A DNA stretch of 39,310 bases from Alphaproteobacteria bacterium (GTDB lineage Bacteria; Pseudomonadota; Alphaproteobacteria; TMED109): positions 1 through 39,310 of the forward strand of contig JAJDYI010000022.1 of assembly GCA_022825235.1 (NCBI GenBank), in the 5' to 3' direction. Shown in pieces: positions 26,708 through 34,907 of the stretch; within the stretch, counting starts at the first letter, position 1; every line of letters begins with the position of its first letter. The position numbers and the translations under genes were made by a program. The notes below the pieces were generated by a model. The model was not told the DNA's origin, searched no databases, and saw only the letters and a program-made list of their open reading frames with translations.

Positions 26708-27550
26708 CTACGACAGCCAGCGCTTGCGGCGGCGGTAGTGCTTGGCATCCCGGAACCCTCTCCTCCCGGATTCTCCGAGGCCGAGATAGAACTCCTTCAC
26801 GTCGGAATTCTCGGTCAGCTGCTCAGACGCGCCTTCCATCACGACCCGGCCGTTTTCCAGGATGTAGCCGTAGTCGGCGTGCTTGAGCGCGGTGTGCGTG
26901 TTCTGTTCGGCCAGGAGGAAGCTCACCTGCTCCTCCCGGTTGAGCCGGTCGACGATACTGAAGATCTCGGCCAGCAATTGCGGCGCCAGGCCCATGGACG
27001 GCTCGTCGAGCAGGATCATCCGGGGGCGCGCCATGAGCGCCCGCCCGAGCGCGGTCATCTGCTGCTCGCCGCCCGAGATGTAACCCGCCTGCGTGCGCCG
27101 ACGGTCCCGCAGCCGGGGGAAGTATGTGTAGGTCTTTTCGAGCTGCTCGCGCCGTTCCGCTCGGCTCTCCCGCCGGGTGTACGCCCCCAGCAGGAGGTTC
27201 TCCTCGACCGTCAGGTGCTCGAAGCAGTGCCGGCCTTCCATGACCTGCACGAGGCCCTTCCGGACAAGGTCCGACGGGGTGAGCGACTCGGTATCCGTTC
27301 CGTCGTACACGATGCTGCCCCGCGTGACCTCGCCCCGTTCACCCTTGAGAATGTGGGAAATCGCCTTCAGCGTCGTGGTCTTGCCCGCGCCGTTGGCGCC
27401 GAGCAGCGCCGTGATCCCGCCCTGGGGCACGCTTAGCGACACGCCCTTGAGGACGAGGATCACCCGGTTGTAGACGACCTCGATGTTGTTGGCCGACAGC
27501 AGTGGCCCGGATGCCTCACCCGCGCCCGTTGCCGCCGTGGGTTCCGTCAT
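26708..27550 (-). CDS. livF: Branched-chain amino acid-type ABC transporter ATPase LivF
   Basis: Cytoplasmic ATPase of 280 residues. Walker A is LLGANGAGKTTTLKAI, the ABC signature is ISGGEQQMTALGRAL, Walker B is MILLDEPSMGLAPQ, and the H-loop region is FLLAEQNTHTAL. The open frame extends upstream, but the ATG at 27550 (MTEPTAATGAGEASG) overlaps the stop of the binding-protein gene by one base (TGATG), so I take it as the start. The tail is unusual: after the normal LivF end (EFYLGLGESG) it continues GRRGFRDAKHYRRRKRWLS, a basic extension. The family is often annotated for Leu/Ile/Val, but many members carry other carboxylates. Confidence 0.93.
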   Translation of the reverse strand: MTEPTAATGAGEASGPLLSANNIEVVYNRVILVLKGVSLSVPQGGITALLGANGAGKTTTLKAISHILKGERGEVTRGSIVYDGTDTESLTPSDLVRKGLVQVMEGRHCFEHLTVEENLLLGAYTRRESRAERREQLEKTYTYFPRLRDRRRTQAGYISGGEQQMTALGRALMARPRMILLDEPSMGLAPQLLAEIFSIVDRLNREEQVSFLLAEQNTHTALKHADYGYILENGRVVMEGASEQLTENSDVKEFYLGLGESGRRGFRDAKHYRRRKRWLS

Positions 27551-28881
27551 CAGGATTCGCAGGTCCGGGGCGTGATGCCCTTCTGGGCGGCGTACTGTGC
27601 CGCCGACTCCTCGATCATCCCGCGCACGAGGTCGCGGTCGGGCTCCAGCCATTCGGACGCCGTTTCGAAGGACTCGCCGGTCCAACGGACGAACAGGACC
27701 TTGCCGCCACCCTCGTGATCGGCACAGGTCACGTTGATGGGCGGCACCAGGTTGGTCGCGCCCGCCGCGGCGATGTCAGCGTCCGTGAGCTCCATGTTCT
27801 CGATCCCCCAACGCACCTCTTCCCCACTCAGCGCCCGGGCGCCAAACTCGCCCATGCCCGTGCGAATGGCCTCGACCGTGACGAAGGCATTGATGACCCC
27901 GCGGTTGTAGAACCCGGTGCCCACGGCATCGCGCGGGCCCGTACCGTCGCCAGCATCGTGGACGTGGGTCAGGATGTCCTGCATCAACGGGAAATCGGTC
28001 CCGTTGTTGTGGAAGGTCGAGCAGGTGTAGCCGACGGCGGCGTCGCCAGCCGGGACCGTATCCTGCTCGGCGCAGGACCACCATACGCCCACGATCTTGT
28101 CAGCCGGCACGCCTACGCGAGCCGCTTCCTTCAGGGCCGTCTGGTTCATGACTCCCCACCCGCGCAGAATCACGTAGTCCGGGCGGTAGCGCCGCACGTT
28201 CAACCAGACGGCCTTCTGGTCGATACCCGGATGCACGACCGGGAAGTGCTCGACCTCGAAGCCGTACCGCTCAGCCTGCTTCGCCAGCACCGGCGCGGTT
28301 TCCTTGCCGTAGGCGGAGTCGTGGTGCACGTTGGCGATCTTCAGGCCTTCCAGATTCTCGAGGCCGCCCTCCAGGCCGGCGATGTAGCGAATCTTGGCGG
28401 TATTTTGGCTCCAGTAGTTCACCATCAGCGGGAACACGTACGGAAACACGGTTCCGTCGCTCGCGTCAGTCCGGCCGTAGCCGAGGGTGATGAGCGGGAT
28501 CTTGTCGGCCGGCAACCGGTCGATGACCGCGTACGTCAGCGGGGTCCCCAGCGGATTGAAAACCGATGCGCCGCGCTCGCCCCGGTTCTTCAGCCGTTCG
28601 TAGCACTCGACGAAGCGGTCCGGCTTATAGGCGGTCTCGCACTCTTCCCAGGTGATCCGCACGCCCTCGATGCCACCGTCACGGGCATTGACCATCTTCA
28701 GATAGTCCACGAACCCGTCCTGGAACGGGATTCCACCGACCGCGTACGGGCCCGTCCGATAGCTGGTGATGGGGATGAACTGCTCGGCACCAGCTCCTTC
28801 GTCGGACTGGTCCTGCGCCACCGCCGGCACCGGCCCCGCCAGGAACAGGGCGGCCAAGGCAACGATCAAGCACTTGCGCAT
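27550..28881 (-). CDS. Liv-type ABC transporter periplasmic substrate-binding protein
   Basis: Type I periplasmic binding protein of 443 residues. A signal peptide MRKCLIVALAALFLAGPVPA is cleaved near VAQ-DQ. The mature part begins IPITSYRTGPYAVGGIPFQD and has the usual two-lobe pattern (GYGRTDASDGTVFPYVFPLM, ...NVHHDSAYGKETAP). It is longer than LivK (about 370 residues) and belongs with the larger group found next to AMP-ligase genes. It lies between livM and livF in one operon, so it is the substrate-capture component of this transporter. The ligand cannot be read from sequence. Confidence 0.9.
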   Translation of the reverse strand: MRKCLIVALAALFLAGPVPAVAQDQSDEGAGAEQFIPITSYRTGPYAVGGIPFQDGFVDYLKMVNARDGGIEGVRITWEECETAYKPDRFVECYERLKNRGERGASVFNPLGTPLTYAVIDRLPADKIPLITLGYGRTDASDGTVFPYVFPLMVNYWSQNTAKIRYIAGLEGGLENLEGLKIANVHHDSAYGKETAPVLAKQAERYGFEVEHFPVVHPGIDQKAVWLNVRRYRPDYVILRGWGVMNQTALKEAARVGVPADKIVGVWWSCAEQDTVPAGDAAVGYTCSTFHNNGTDFPLMQDILTHVHDAGDGTGPRDAVGTGFYNRGVINAFVTVEAIRTGMGEFGARALSGEEVRWGIENMELTDADIAAAGATNLVPPINVTCADHEGGGKVLFVRWTGESFETASEWLEPDRDLVRGMIEESAAQYAAQKGITPRTCES

Positions 28882-28903
28882 GGCTTACTCCAGATTTGCT
28901 GCA

Positions 28904-29968
28904 TCAGTAAGGGAATGGCCAGAGTCTGAGCTTTTCCTTGACGATCTGCCATAGGCGGGCCAGGCCGCGTGGCTCGACAACGAGGAAAACGATGATCAGG
29001 CCGCCGAAAATGACGAACTCGAGGTGGGCGATCGTTTCGGCCGAGAGCGCATCGCCGAAGACCCCGCTGGCGTTGGCGATGAAGATCGGCAGCAGCACGA
29101 TGAACGCCGCGCCCAGGAACGAGCCAAGGATGCTGCCGAGCCCGCCGATGATCACCATGAAGAGGATCTCGAACGAACGCAGGACGTCGAACGCCTGTGG
29201 TTCGACGGTGCCAAGATAGACGTACGCCCAGAGGGCGCCCGCGACCCCGCAGTAGAACGAGCTCACCGCGAAGGCGGTGAGCTTCGTCTTCATCAGGTTG
29301 ATGCCGATGGCCTCGGCCGCAATGTCCATGTCCCGCACCGCCATCCAGGCTCGGCCGAGTTCGCTCCGCACCATGTTCTTGGCCATGACGGCCATCACGA
29401 CGACGATGCAGAGCGTGAGCAGGTAGCGCGATTCCGCGCTCTCGAAACTGAAGCCGAGGAGCGTCATGGGCGGAGCCGTGATCACGCCGGAAGTCGAGTA
29501 GTTGGTGAACCAGCCCACGTGCGTGAAGAGCCACTCGATGAAGAACTGCGCAGCCAGGGTCGCCACCGCCAGGTAAAACCCCTTGATCCGAAGGGATGGA
29601 AGGCCGAACAGGATTCCGACGCCGGCCGCAGCCAACCCGGCCACGACGAACGACACCAGGAACGGCACCTCGGGCACGCGGACCTCGAGGTTGTAGGCGG
29701 CGAAGGCGCCCACGGCCATGAACGCCGCCGTTCCCAGCGAGAGCTGCCCGGTGTACCCGGTCAGGATGTTCAAACCGATCGCAGCCAGCGAGAACACGAG
29801 TACCGGCGTCAGCACCGAGCGCAGCCAGTACTCGTTCGCAAGCAGCGGTATCGCGACAAACGCGACCAGCAGCAGAACGGCGAACGCGACCCGGTCCTGG
29901 CGGATCGGGAAGATGGCCCGGTCGGCGGCGTAGGTCGTCTTGTACTGACCGGTTTCGCGGTAGAACAC
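28904..29968 (-). CDS. livM: Liv-type ABC transporter permease LivM
   Basis: Integral membrane permease of 354 residues with about nine or ten hydrophobic segments. Family motifs include LNILTGYTGQLSLGTAAFMA near the N-terminus and FEILFMVIIGGLGSILGSFL (the EAA-like loop). It starts with GTG 29968, ten bases after livH, and is 22 bases upstream of the binding-protein gene. It forms the membrane channel with LivH. Confidence 0.93.
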   Translation of the reverse strand: MFYRETGQYKTTYAADRAIFPIRQDRVAFAVLLLVAFVAIPLLANEYWLRSVLTPVLVFSLAAIGLNILTGYTGQLSLGTAAFMAVGAFAAYNLEVRVPEVPFLVSFVVAGLAAAGVGILFGLPSLRIKGFYLAVATLAAQFFIEWLFTHVGWFTNYSTSGVITAPPMTLLGFSFESAESRYLLTLCIVVVMAVMAKNMVRSELGRAWMAVRDMDIAAEAIGINLMKTKLTAFAVSSFYCGVAGALWAYVYLGTVEPQAFDVLRSFEILFMVIIGGLGSILGSFLGAAFIVLLPIFIANASGVFGDALSAETIAHLEFVIFGGLIIVFLVVEPRGLARLWQIVKEKLRLWPFPY

Positions 29969-29978
29969 GCTCAGATCC

Positions 29979-30869
29979 TCACACGCGCTCGATGATCTTT
30001 TCGCCGAAGAGGCCCTCGGGCCGGACCATCAGCACAAGCATCGCCAGCATGTACGGGAACCAGTTCTCAAGCCCTCCACCCACGAAGGGACCGAGATAGA
30101 CCTCGGCCAGCTTCTCGCTGGCTCCCACGATCAACCCGCCCACGATCGCGCCGGGAATCGAAGTGAAACCTCCGATGATCATCACCGGGATCGCCTTGAG
30201 GGCGACCAGCGAGATCGAGAACTGCACGCCCAGTTTCGAACCCCACACCAGGCCGGCCACGAGGGCCACGAAGCCGGCCACGGACCAGACCGCGACCCAC
30301 ACGTGGTGCAGGGGGATGCCAATGGACAAGGCCGCCTGGTGATCATCGGCGACGCCGCGAAGCGCCCGCCCCATGGTGGTGGTCCGGAAGAAGACGCCAA
30401 GGGCGCCCACGAGGCCGGCCACGACGGCGGCGGCGACCAGGTCGAACTGGCTGACCAGAATGGGTCCGAGCCAGAGGCCCCGATCGGGGATTCCAAGATC
30501 GAGGACGTGCACTTCCGTCCCCCAGACGGTCTGGCCCAGCCCTTCCAGGAAGTAGGCGAGCCCGATCGTCGCCATGAACAGGATGACCTGCGGCTGGTTC
30601 ACCATGTGCCGGAACACGAGGCGTTCCACGGCGAAGGCGAGCACCACCATTACGGCGAGGGTGATCACCGCGGCCAGGAGGGCCGGCGCGCCAAGCTCCA
30701 GCACGCCCACGAAGGTCAGCGCCGCGAACAGCACCATGGTGCCCTGGGCGAAATTGAAAATGCCCGACGCCTTGTAGATCAATACGAAGCCCAGGGCGAC
30801 GAGCGAGTACATCGTGCCCGAGAGAAGGCCGCCGATCAGCACCTCGAGGAAAAAGTAGAGTTCGTCCAT
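29979..30869 (-). CDS. livH: Liv-type ABC transporter permease LivH
   Basis: Integral membrane permease of 296 residues. The N-terminus has GGLLSGTMYSLVALGFVLIY and FNFAQGTMVLFAALT, both typical of LivH. The late loop is ALKAIPVMIIGGFTSIPGAI. ATG 30869 lies 13 bases after livG. It pairs with LivM to form the translocation path. Confidence 0.93.
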   Translation of the reverse strand: MDELYFFLEVLIGGLLSGTMYSLVALGFVLIYKASGIFNFAQGTMVLFAALTFVGVLELGAPALLAAVITLAVMVVLAFAVERLVFRHMVNQPQVILFMATIGLAYFLEGLGQTVWGTEVHVLDLGIPDRGLWLGPILVSQFDLVAAAVVAGLVGALGVFFRTTTMGRALRGVADDHQAALSIGIPLHHVWVAVWSVAGFVALVAGLVWGSKLGVQFSISLVALKAIPVMIIGGFTSIPGAIVGGLIVGASEKLAEVYLGPFVGGGLENWFPYMLAMLVLMVRPEGLFGEKIIERV

Positions 30870-30882
30870 AGCGCGGCCGGTG

Positions 30883-31680
30883 TCAGTGCTCGTGCGCGGT
30901 CCCGAGGTACGCGTCGATCACCGCCTGGTCGCGGCGCACGTCGTCGGGGGCCGCATCGGCGATCTTGCGACCGTAGTCGAACACGGCCACCCGGTCAGAG
31001 ATGTCCATCACGACCCCCATGTCGTGCTCGACGAGAATCAGTGTCGTCCCGTGAATCTCGTTCACGTCCAGGACGAACCTGCACATGTCCTCCTTCTCTT
31101 CGAGGTTCATGCCAGCCATCGGCTCGTCGAGCAGCAGGAGTTCCGGCTCCGCCGCCAGGGCGCGACCGAGCTCGACGCGCTTCTGCATCCCGTAGGGAAG
31201 CGCGCCGACGGGGGTCTGTCGGACCGAGGGAATCTCGAGGAAGTCGATGATCTCCTCGGCCCGGCGGCGGTGCTCGATTTCCTGGCGGCGTGCCCATGGC
31301 AACTGCAGGGCCTCGCCGAGAACGCCGCGGCGCATCAGGCTGTTGCGGCCGGTCATGATGTTGTCGAGGGCGGTCATGCCGGAGAACAGGGCGATGTTCT
31401 GAAAGGTCCGGGCAATGCCGAGGCGGGCGACCTCGTAGGGCCTCATGCGCGCCGGGCGCGCCTCGCCCTTGTGCCGGATGGTCCCGGACGACGGGGTGTA
31501 GATGCCGCTGATGATGTTGAAGAGCGAGCTCTTGCCCGCGCCGTTCGGTCCGATGATCGCGAGCCGTTCGCGCGGCTTGACCGCCACGCTCACATCCTGG
31601 AGCGCCTGCAGGCCGCCGAACGAGAGATGGATGTTCTCGAGCTCGGCGACCGGAGGGCCGCCGCCGATCTCGCGTTTCAT
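30883..31680 (-). CDS. livG: Liv-type ABC transporter ATPase LivG
   Basis: ATPase of 265 residues. Walker A is IIGPNGAGKSSLFNII, the signature region is LPYGMQKRVELGRALA, Walker B is LLLLDEPMAGMNLEEKEDM, and the H-loop is LILVEHDMGVVM. The open frame continues upstream, but the ATG at 31680 overlaps the AMP-ligase stop by four bases (ATGA) and gives the normal LivG start. It is encoded directly after the ligase, so uptake and activation genes are translationally linked. Confidence 0.94.
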   Translation of the reverse strand: MKREIGGGPPVAELENIHLSFGGLQALQDVSVAVKPRERLAIIGPNGAGKSSLFNIISGIYTPSSGTIRHKGEARPARMRPYEVARLGIARTFQNIALFSGMTALDNIMTGRNSLMRRGVLGEALQLPWARRQEIEHRRRAEEIIDFLEIPSVRQTPVGALPYGMQKRVELGRALAAEPELLLLDEPMAGMNLEEKEDMCRFVLDVNEIHGTTLILVEHDMGVVMDISDRVAVFDYGRKIADAAPDDVRRDQAVIDAYLGTAHEH

Positions 31681-33626
31681 GCGGCCGCCGCCATCGGTGC
31701 GGACGCATCCACGTCCCAGATCCGCACGTCGGCCTCGACGGTGCCGCGGCGCCCGTCCTCGAACGTGACCTCGGCCACCACGCGACACGAATCACGGCCC
31801 GCGTAAAGGGCCTCCACCAGTTCGCCGTAGTTCTGGCCGATCACGGCGCGCCGCACCTTCCGGGTCCGGGTCAGCTCGCCGTCGTCAGCGTCCAGCTCCT
31901 TGTGGAGAATGAGGAAGCGCCGGATCTGGGACCCACGCAGCGCGGGATCCTCGGCGAGGTCCGCGTTCACTTCGCGGATCCCGCCGCGCACCAGCTCGTA
32001 GACCTCTTCCTGCCGGGCCAGATCGGTATAGCCGGAATAAGCGATGCCCCGCCGCTCGGCCCAGTCGCCAACCGCCTCGAGATCGATGTTGATCATGCAG
32101 CAGACCATGTCGCGCTCGTGCCCGAAGGCCACCGCCTCGCGGATCCACGCGTGGAACTTCAGCTTGTTCTCGATGAACTTGGGCGCGAAGAGCGTGCCGT
32201 CCGTGAGGGCGCCGACATCCTTAGCCCGGTCGACGATGCGCAGGTGCCCGGCTTCGTCGAAGTACCCGGCGTCCCCGGTCCGCACGAAGCCGTCCTCCGT
32301 CATGGTCTTGGCCGTTGCCGCCTCGTCCCGGTAGTAGCCCTGGAACACGCCATCGCCCCGGAACTGGACCTCCTGGTCCTGGATCCTGACCTCGACGCCC
32401 GGGAATCTCGAGCCGACGGTGTCGGCCCGCGCTTCCGCGTCGGCCTGAATCGTCACGTAGACCGAGGCTTCGGTCTGGCCGTACAGCTGCTTGAGATTGA
32501 TCCCGAGCGAGCGGAAGAAACGGAACACGTCTGGGCCGATGGCCTCGCCAGCGGTGTAGGCGACCCGGATGCGGCCGAGCCCGAGCACGTCGCGGAGGGG
32601 CGCGTAGATCAGCAGGTTCCCCACCGCATACAGCAGCCGCTGGAGCGGGTGCACGCGCTTTCCGTCAAGAATGTCGCAGCCGACGCGCCGGGCCACGTCG
32701 AGGAAGAAGGCGAACAGCCGGCGCTTGAGCAGGGCAGCGTTTTCCATGCGGACCATGAGCGAGGTCAGCATGTTCTCGAAGATGCGCGGTGGTGCGAAAA
32801 AGTAGGTCGGCCCGATTTCGCGGAGATCGGTCAACACCGTCTCCGGGGACTCGGGGCAGTTCACGCAGAACCCGGCGATGTGGCACTGCGCGATCGAGAA
32901 CACGAAATCGCCCACCCACGCCATCGGCAGGTAGGCCAGCACCTCGTCACGCCGGGTCAGGTTGTCAAACTTGACCGCGCGGCGAGCCGGTTCGATCAGG
33001 TTGGCGTGCGTGAGCAACACACCCTTGGGGCGGCCAGTGGTACCTGACGTGTAGAGAATGGCGGCGATGTCCGTGGGACGCCCCCGGGCCACCTCGCGCT
33101 CGTAGTCCTCGGGGTCCCGCCCGTGCAGACCCCGCCCAGTCTCGACGACGGCCTCTACACCGACCAGCCCCTCGACCTCGTCGTACCGCTCGAGACCGCG
33201 GGGGTCGGTGTACACGATCGCCCGCAGCTCGGGGAGCCGGTCGCGGACCTCAATGAGCTTGTCGACCTGCTCCTGGTCCTCGACCACCGCGACCCGGACG
33301 CCTGCGTGCTCGCAGACGTAGGCGATTTCGTCGGCCACTGAATCCTGGTAGCACGGAACCGGAATCGCACCGATCGACTGGCCCGCCGTGAATGACCAGT
33401 AGAGGGACGGCCGGTTATCCCCGATGATCGCGAACCGGTCGCCACGTTCGAGCCCGAGCGAGCGGAGGCCGAGCGCCAGGAACCGCACTTCGTCGTCGAC
33501 CTCGGACCATGTCCAGGTCTGCCAGATGCCGAATTCCTTTTCGCGGTAGGCGGGCAGACTCCCCATGTGCTCGGCGTTGGCCCGCAGCAGCCTCGGGAAC
33601 GTGTTCGCAGCGGGTATTCCGGCCAT
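31677..33626 (-). CDS. AMP-dependent acyl-CoA synthetase/ligase, long-chain type
   Basis: Adenylate-forming ligase of 649 residues that would activate a carboxylic acid to its CoA thioester. The phosphate-loop motif is AAILYTSGTTGRPKGVLL. Later motifs are LKQLYGQTEASVYV, FVRTGDAGYFDEAGHLRIVD (with R-AKD following) and the C-terminal TRTRKVRRAVIGQ carrying the expected catalytic Lys. The architecture is that of long-chain (FadD15-like) synthetases often found as the first gene of Liv-type operons. I take ATG 33626 (MAGIPAANTFPRLLRANAEH); the frame continues 92 codons upstream without domain content. It heads the minus-strand operon. Possible substrates include fatty, aromatic or other hydrophobic acids; sequence alone does not decide. 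Confidence 0.88.
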   Translation of the reverse strand: MAGIPAANTFPRLLRANAEHMGSLPAYREKEFGIWQTWTWSEVDDEVRFLALGLRSLGLERGDRFAIIGDNRPSLYWSFTAGQSIGAIPVPCYQDSVADEIAYVCEHAGVRVAVVEDQEQVDKLIEVRDRLPELRAIVYTDPRGLERYDEVEGLVGVEAVVETGRGLHGRDPEDYEREVARGRPTDIAAILYTSGTTGRPKGVLLTHANLIEPARRAVKFDNLTRRDEVLAYLPMAWVGDFVFSIAQCHIAGFCVNCPESPETVLTDLREIGPTYFFAPPRIFENMLTSLMVRMENAALLKRRLFAFFLDVARRVGCDILDGKRVHPLQRLLYAVGNLLIYAPLRDVLGLGRIRVAYTAGEAIGPDVFRFFRSLGINLKQLYGQTEASVYVTIQADAEARADTVGSRFPGVEVRIQDQEVQFRGDGVFQGYYRDEAATAKTMTEDGFVRTGDAGYFDEAGHLRIVDRAKDVGALTDGTLFAPKFIENKLKFHAWIREAVAFGHERDMVCCMINIDLEAVGDWAERRGIAYSGYTDLARQEEVYELVRGGIREVNADLAEDPALRGSQIRRFLILHKELDADDGELTRTRKVRRAVIGQNYGELVEALYAGRDSCRVVAEVTFEDGRRGTVEADVRIWDVDASAPMAAAA

Positions 33627-33932
33627 AGTCGGTACGTCTTGCACAGGGGACGATGACTGCAGGGGCAGGAACCCTGCAGGAACACGATTGGCACTGGCCC
33701 GCAAAGCCCTGGCCCGGACCCGTGGTCGCGCGCCCGGGTGCCGTGGGGCCGGCACGGAAATGGCCCGGATGGCGACACCACAGCCAACATGGGTGTCTAC
33801 CACACGGGCTCTCCGTTTTCCATGCGCTTTCCATCGACCGGGTGTCCGGCGGGCGCGGCAGCAACCGTGCAGCTTGCACTCGCCGGCGGTCTGCGCGAGC
33901 ATCGCTCCCCCGAACCGGAGGGTCCTGCTTCC
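33627..33932. promoter_or_regulatory. Divergent control region between the ligase-Liv operon and the TAXI-TRAP operon
   Basis: About 306 bases separate the two divergent starts. The clearest structure is CTGCAGGG (33657-33664) and its perfect complement CCCTGCAG (33672-33679) around a seven-base loop, 31 bases upstream of the ligase start. It could be an operator or a leader hairpin. No strong -35/-10 pair is visible on either strand. Open frames cross the region on both strands but have no domain content. Confidence 0.4.
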
Positions 33933-34892
33933 ATGGCCCGTCTCCTCGCTTCCCTCCTGCTCCTAGGCGCGGTGACCGCGTCCAGCCCCGCAGCGGCGGC
34001 CGACACGTTCCTGCGCATGGTTTCCGGCCCGGCCGGCGGGAACTGGTACCCCCTGGGCGCCAAGCTCATGGAGATTGTCGGGACCAACCTGGATCGCGTG
34101 GTGACCTCGAATGCGCCGGGCGGCGGCGGGGCCAACGTGCAGGACGTCAATCGGGGCGACGCCGAAATCGGCTTCAGCTACGGTCACACCGTCTACCGCG
34201 CCTTCACCGGCATCGACCGCTCGGGCAAGGAGCACCCGAACCTCCGGTTTGTCGCGACGCTCTATCCCGCGGCCCTGCAGACGGCCGTGCCCGCCGATTC
34301 CGATATCGAGTCATACGCCGACCTCCGGAACCGCAACATCAGCCCCGGCAAGGCCCGCTGGTCAGGCTTCGAGGCCATGGAATTGCTCTTCTCCTACTAC
34401 GGCTTCGGGGTGGAAGACGTCCGCGCGAACGGCGGGACGGTCCACCACGTCTCGTACAGCGATTCCGTGGCACTGATGCGCGACGGGCACATCGACGCCT
34501 TTTCCGGCCTCACCAGTGTTCCGCAGGCATCGTTCATCGATCTCAACTTCAGCGTGGGCATCCGGTTCCTGCCGGTCGAGGAAGACATCCGCACGCGCTT
34601 CCTCGCCGAAAATCCCGGATACGTCGAAAGCGTGATCCCGCAGGATGCCTACGAGGACCTGCCTGGCGACGTGCCGACGGTCGGCGCGACGACCGTCCTG
34701 ATCGTCCACAAGGACGTGCCGGACGACGTGGTCTACGGGGTGACCCGGCTGCTGTGGGAGCGCCACGGCGATTTCGTTGCCGTCAGCCCGACCTGGAAAA
34801 AGTCTCGCCGGGAAGACGCCCTGCAGGCCGCCATCATCCCGCTCCACCCGGGGGCGGAACGCTACTACGCGGAACACGGCCTGCTCCCCTAG
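33933..34892 (+). CDS. TAXI-family TRAP transporter solute-binding protein
   Basis: Periplasmic binding protein of 319 residues. A signal peptide ends near residue 22 (LLGAVTASSPAAAA). The TAXI start is DTFLRMVSGPAGGNWYPLGA, followed by GGANVQDVNRGDAEIGFSYG, typical of the family (GGxxNVxxxxxGxADxG). ATG 33933 gives the signal peptide directly and has a GGAGG-like site upstream; a frame extending 65 codons further has no content. It captures the ligand for the permease encoded 15 bases downstream. TAXI systems often carry glutamate, 2-oxoacids or related dicarboxylates, but the ligand here is unknown. Confidence 0.9.
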   Translation: MARLLASLLLLGAVTASSPAAAADTFLRMVSGPAGGNWYPLGAKLMEIVGTNLDRVVTSNAPGGGGANVQDVNRGDAEIGFSYGHTVYRAFTGIDRSGKEHPNLRFVATLYPAALQTAVPADSDIESYADLRNRNISPGKARWSGFEAMELLFSYYGFGVEDVRANGGTVHHVSYSDSVALMRDGHIDAFSGLTSVPQASFIDLNFSVGIRFLPVEEDIRTRFLAENPGYVESVIPQDAYEDLPGDVPTVGATTVLIVHKDVPDDVVYGVTRLLWERHGDFVAVSPTWKKSRREDALQAAIIPLHPGAERYYAEHGLLP

Positions 34893-34907
34893 CAGGGCCG
34901 GCGGACC

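Noticed and set aside
27502-33047. Several long plus-strand frames opposite the Liv operon, rich in His, Asp and Val
   Set aside because: They mirror the codons of the minus-strand transporter genes and contain no recognisable motif.
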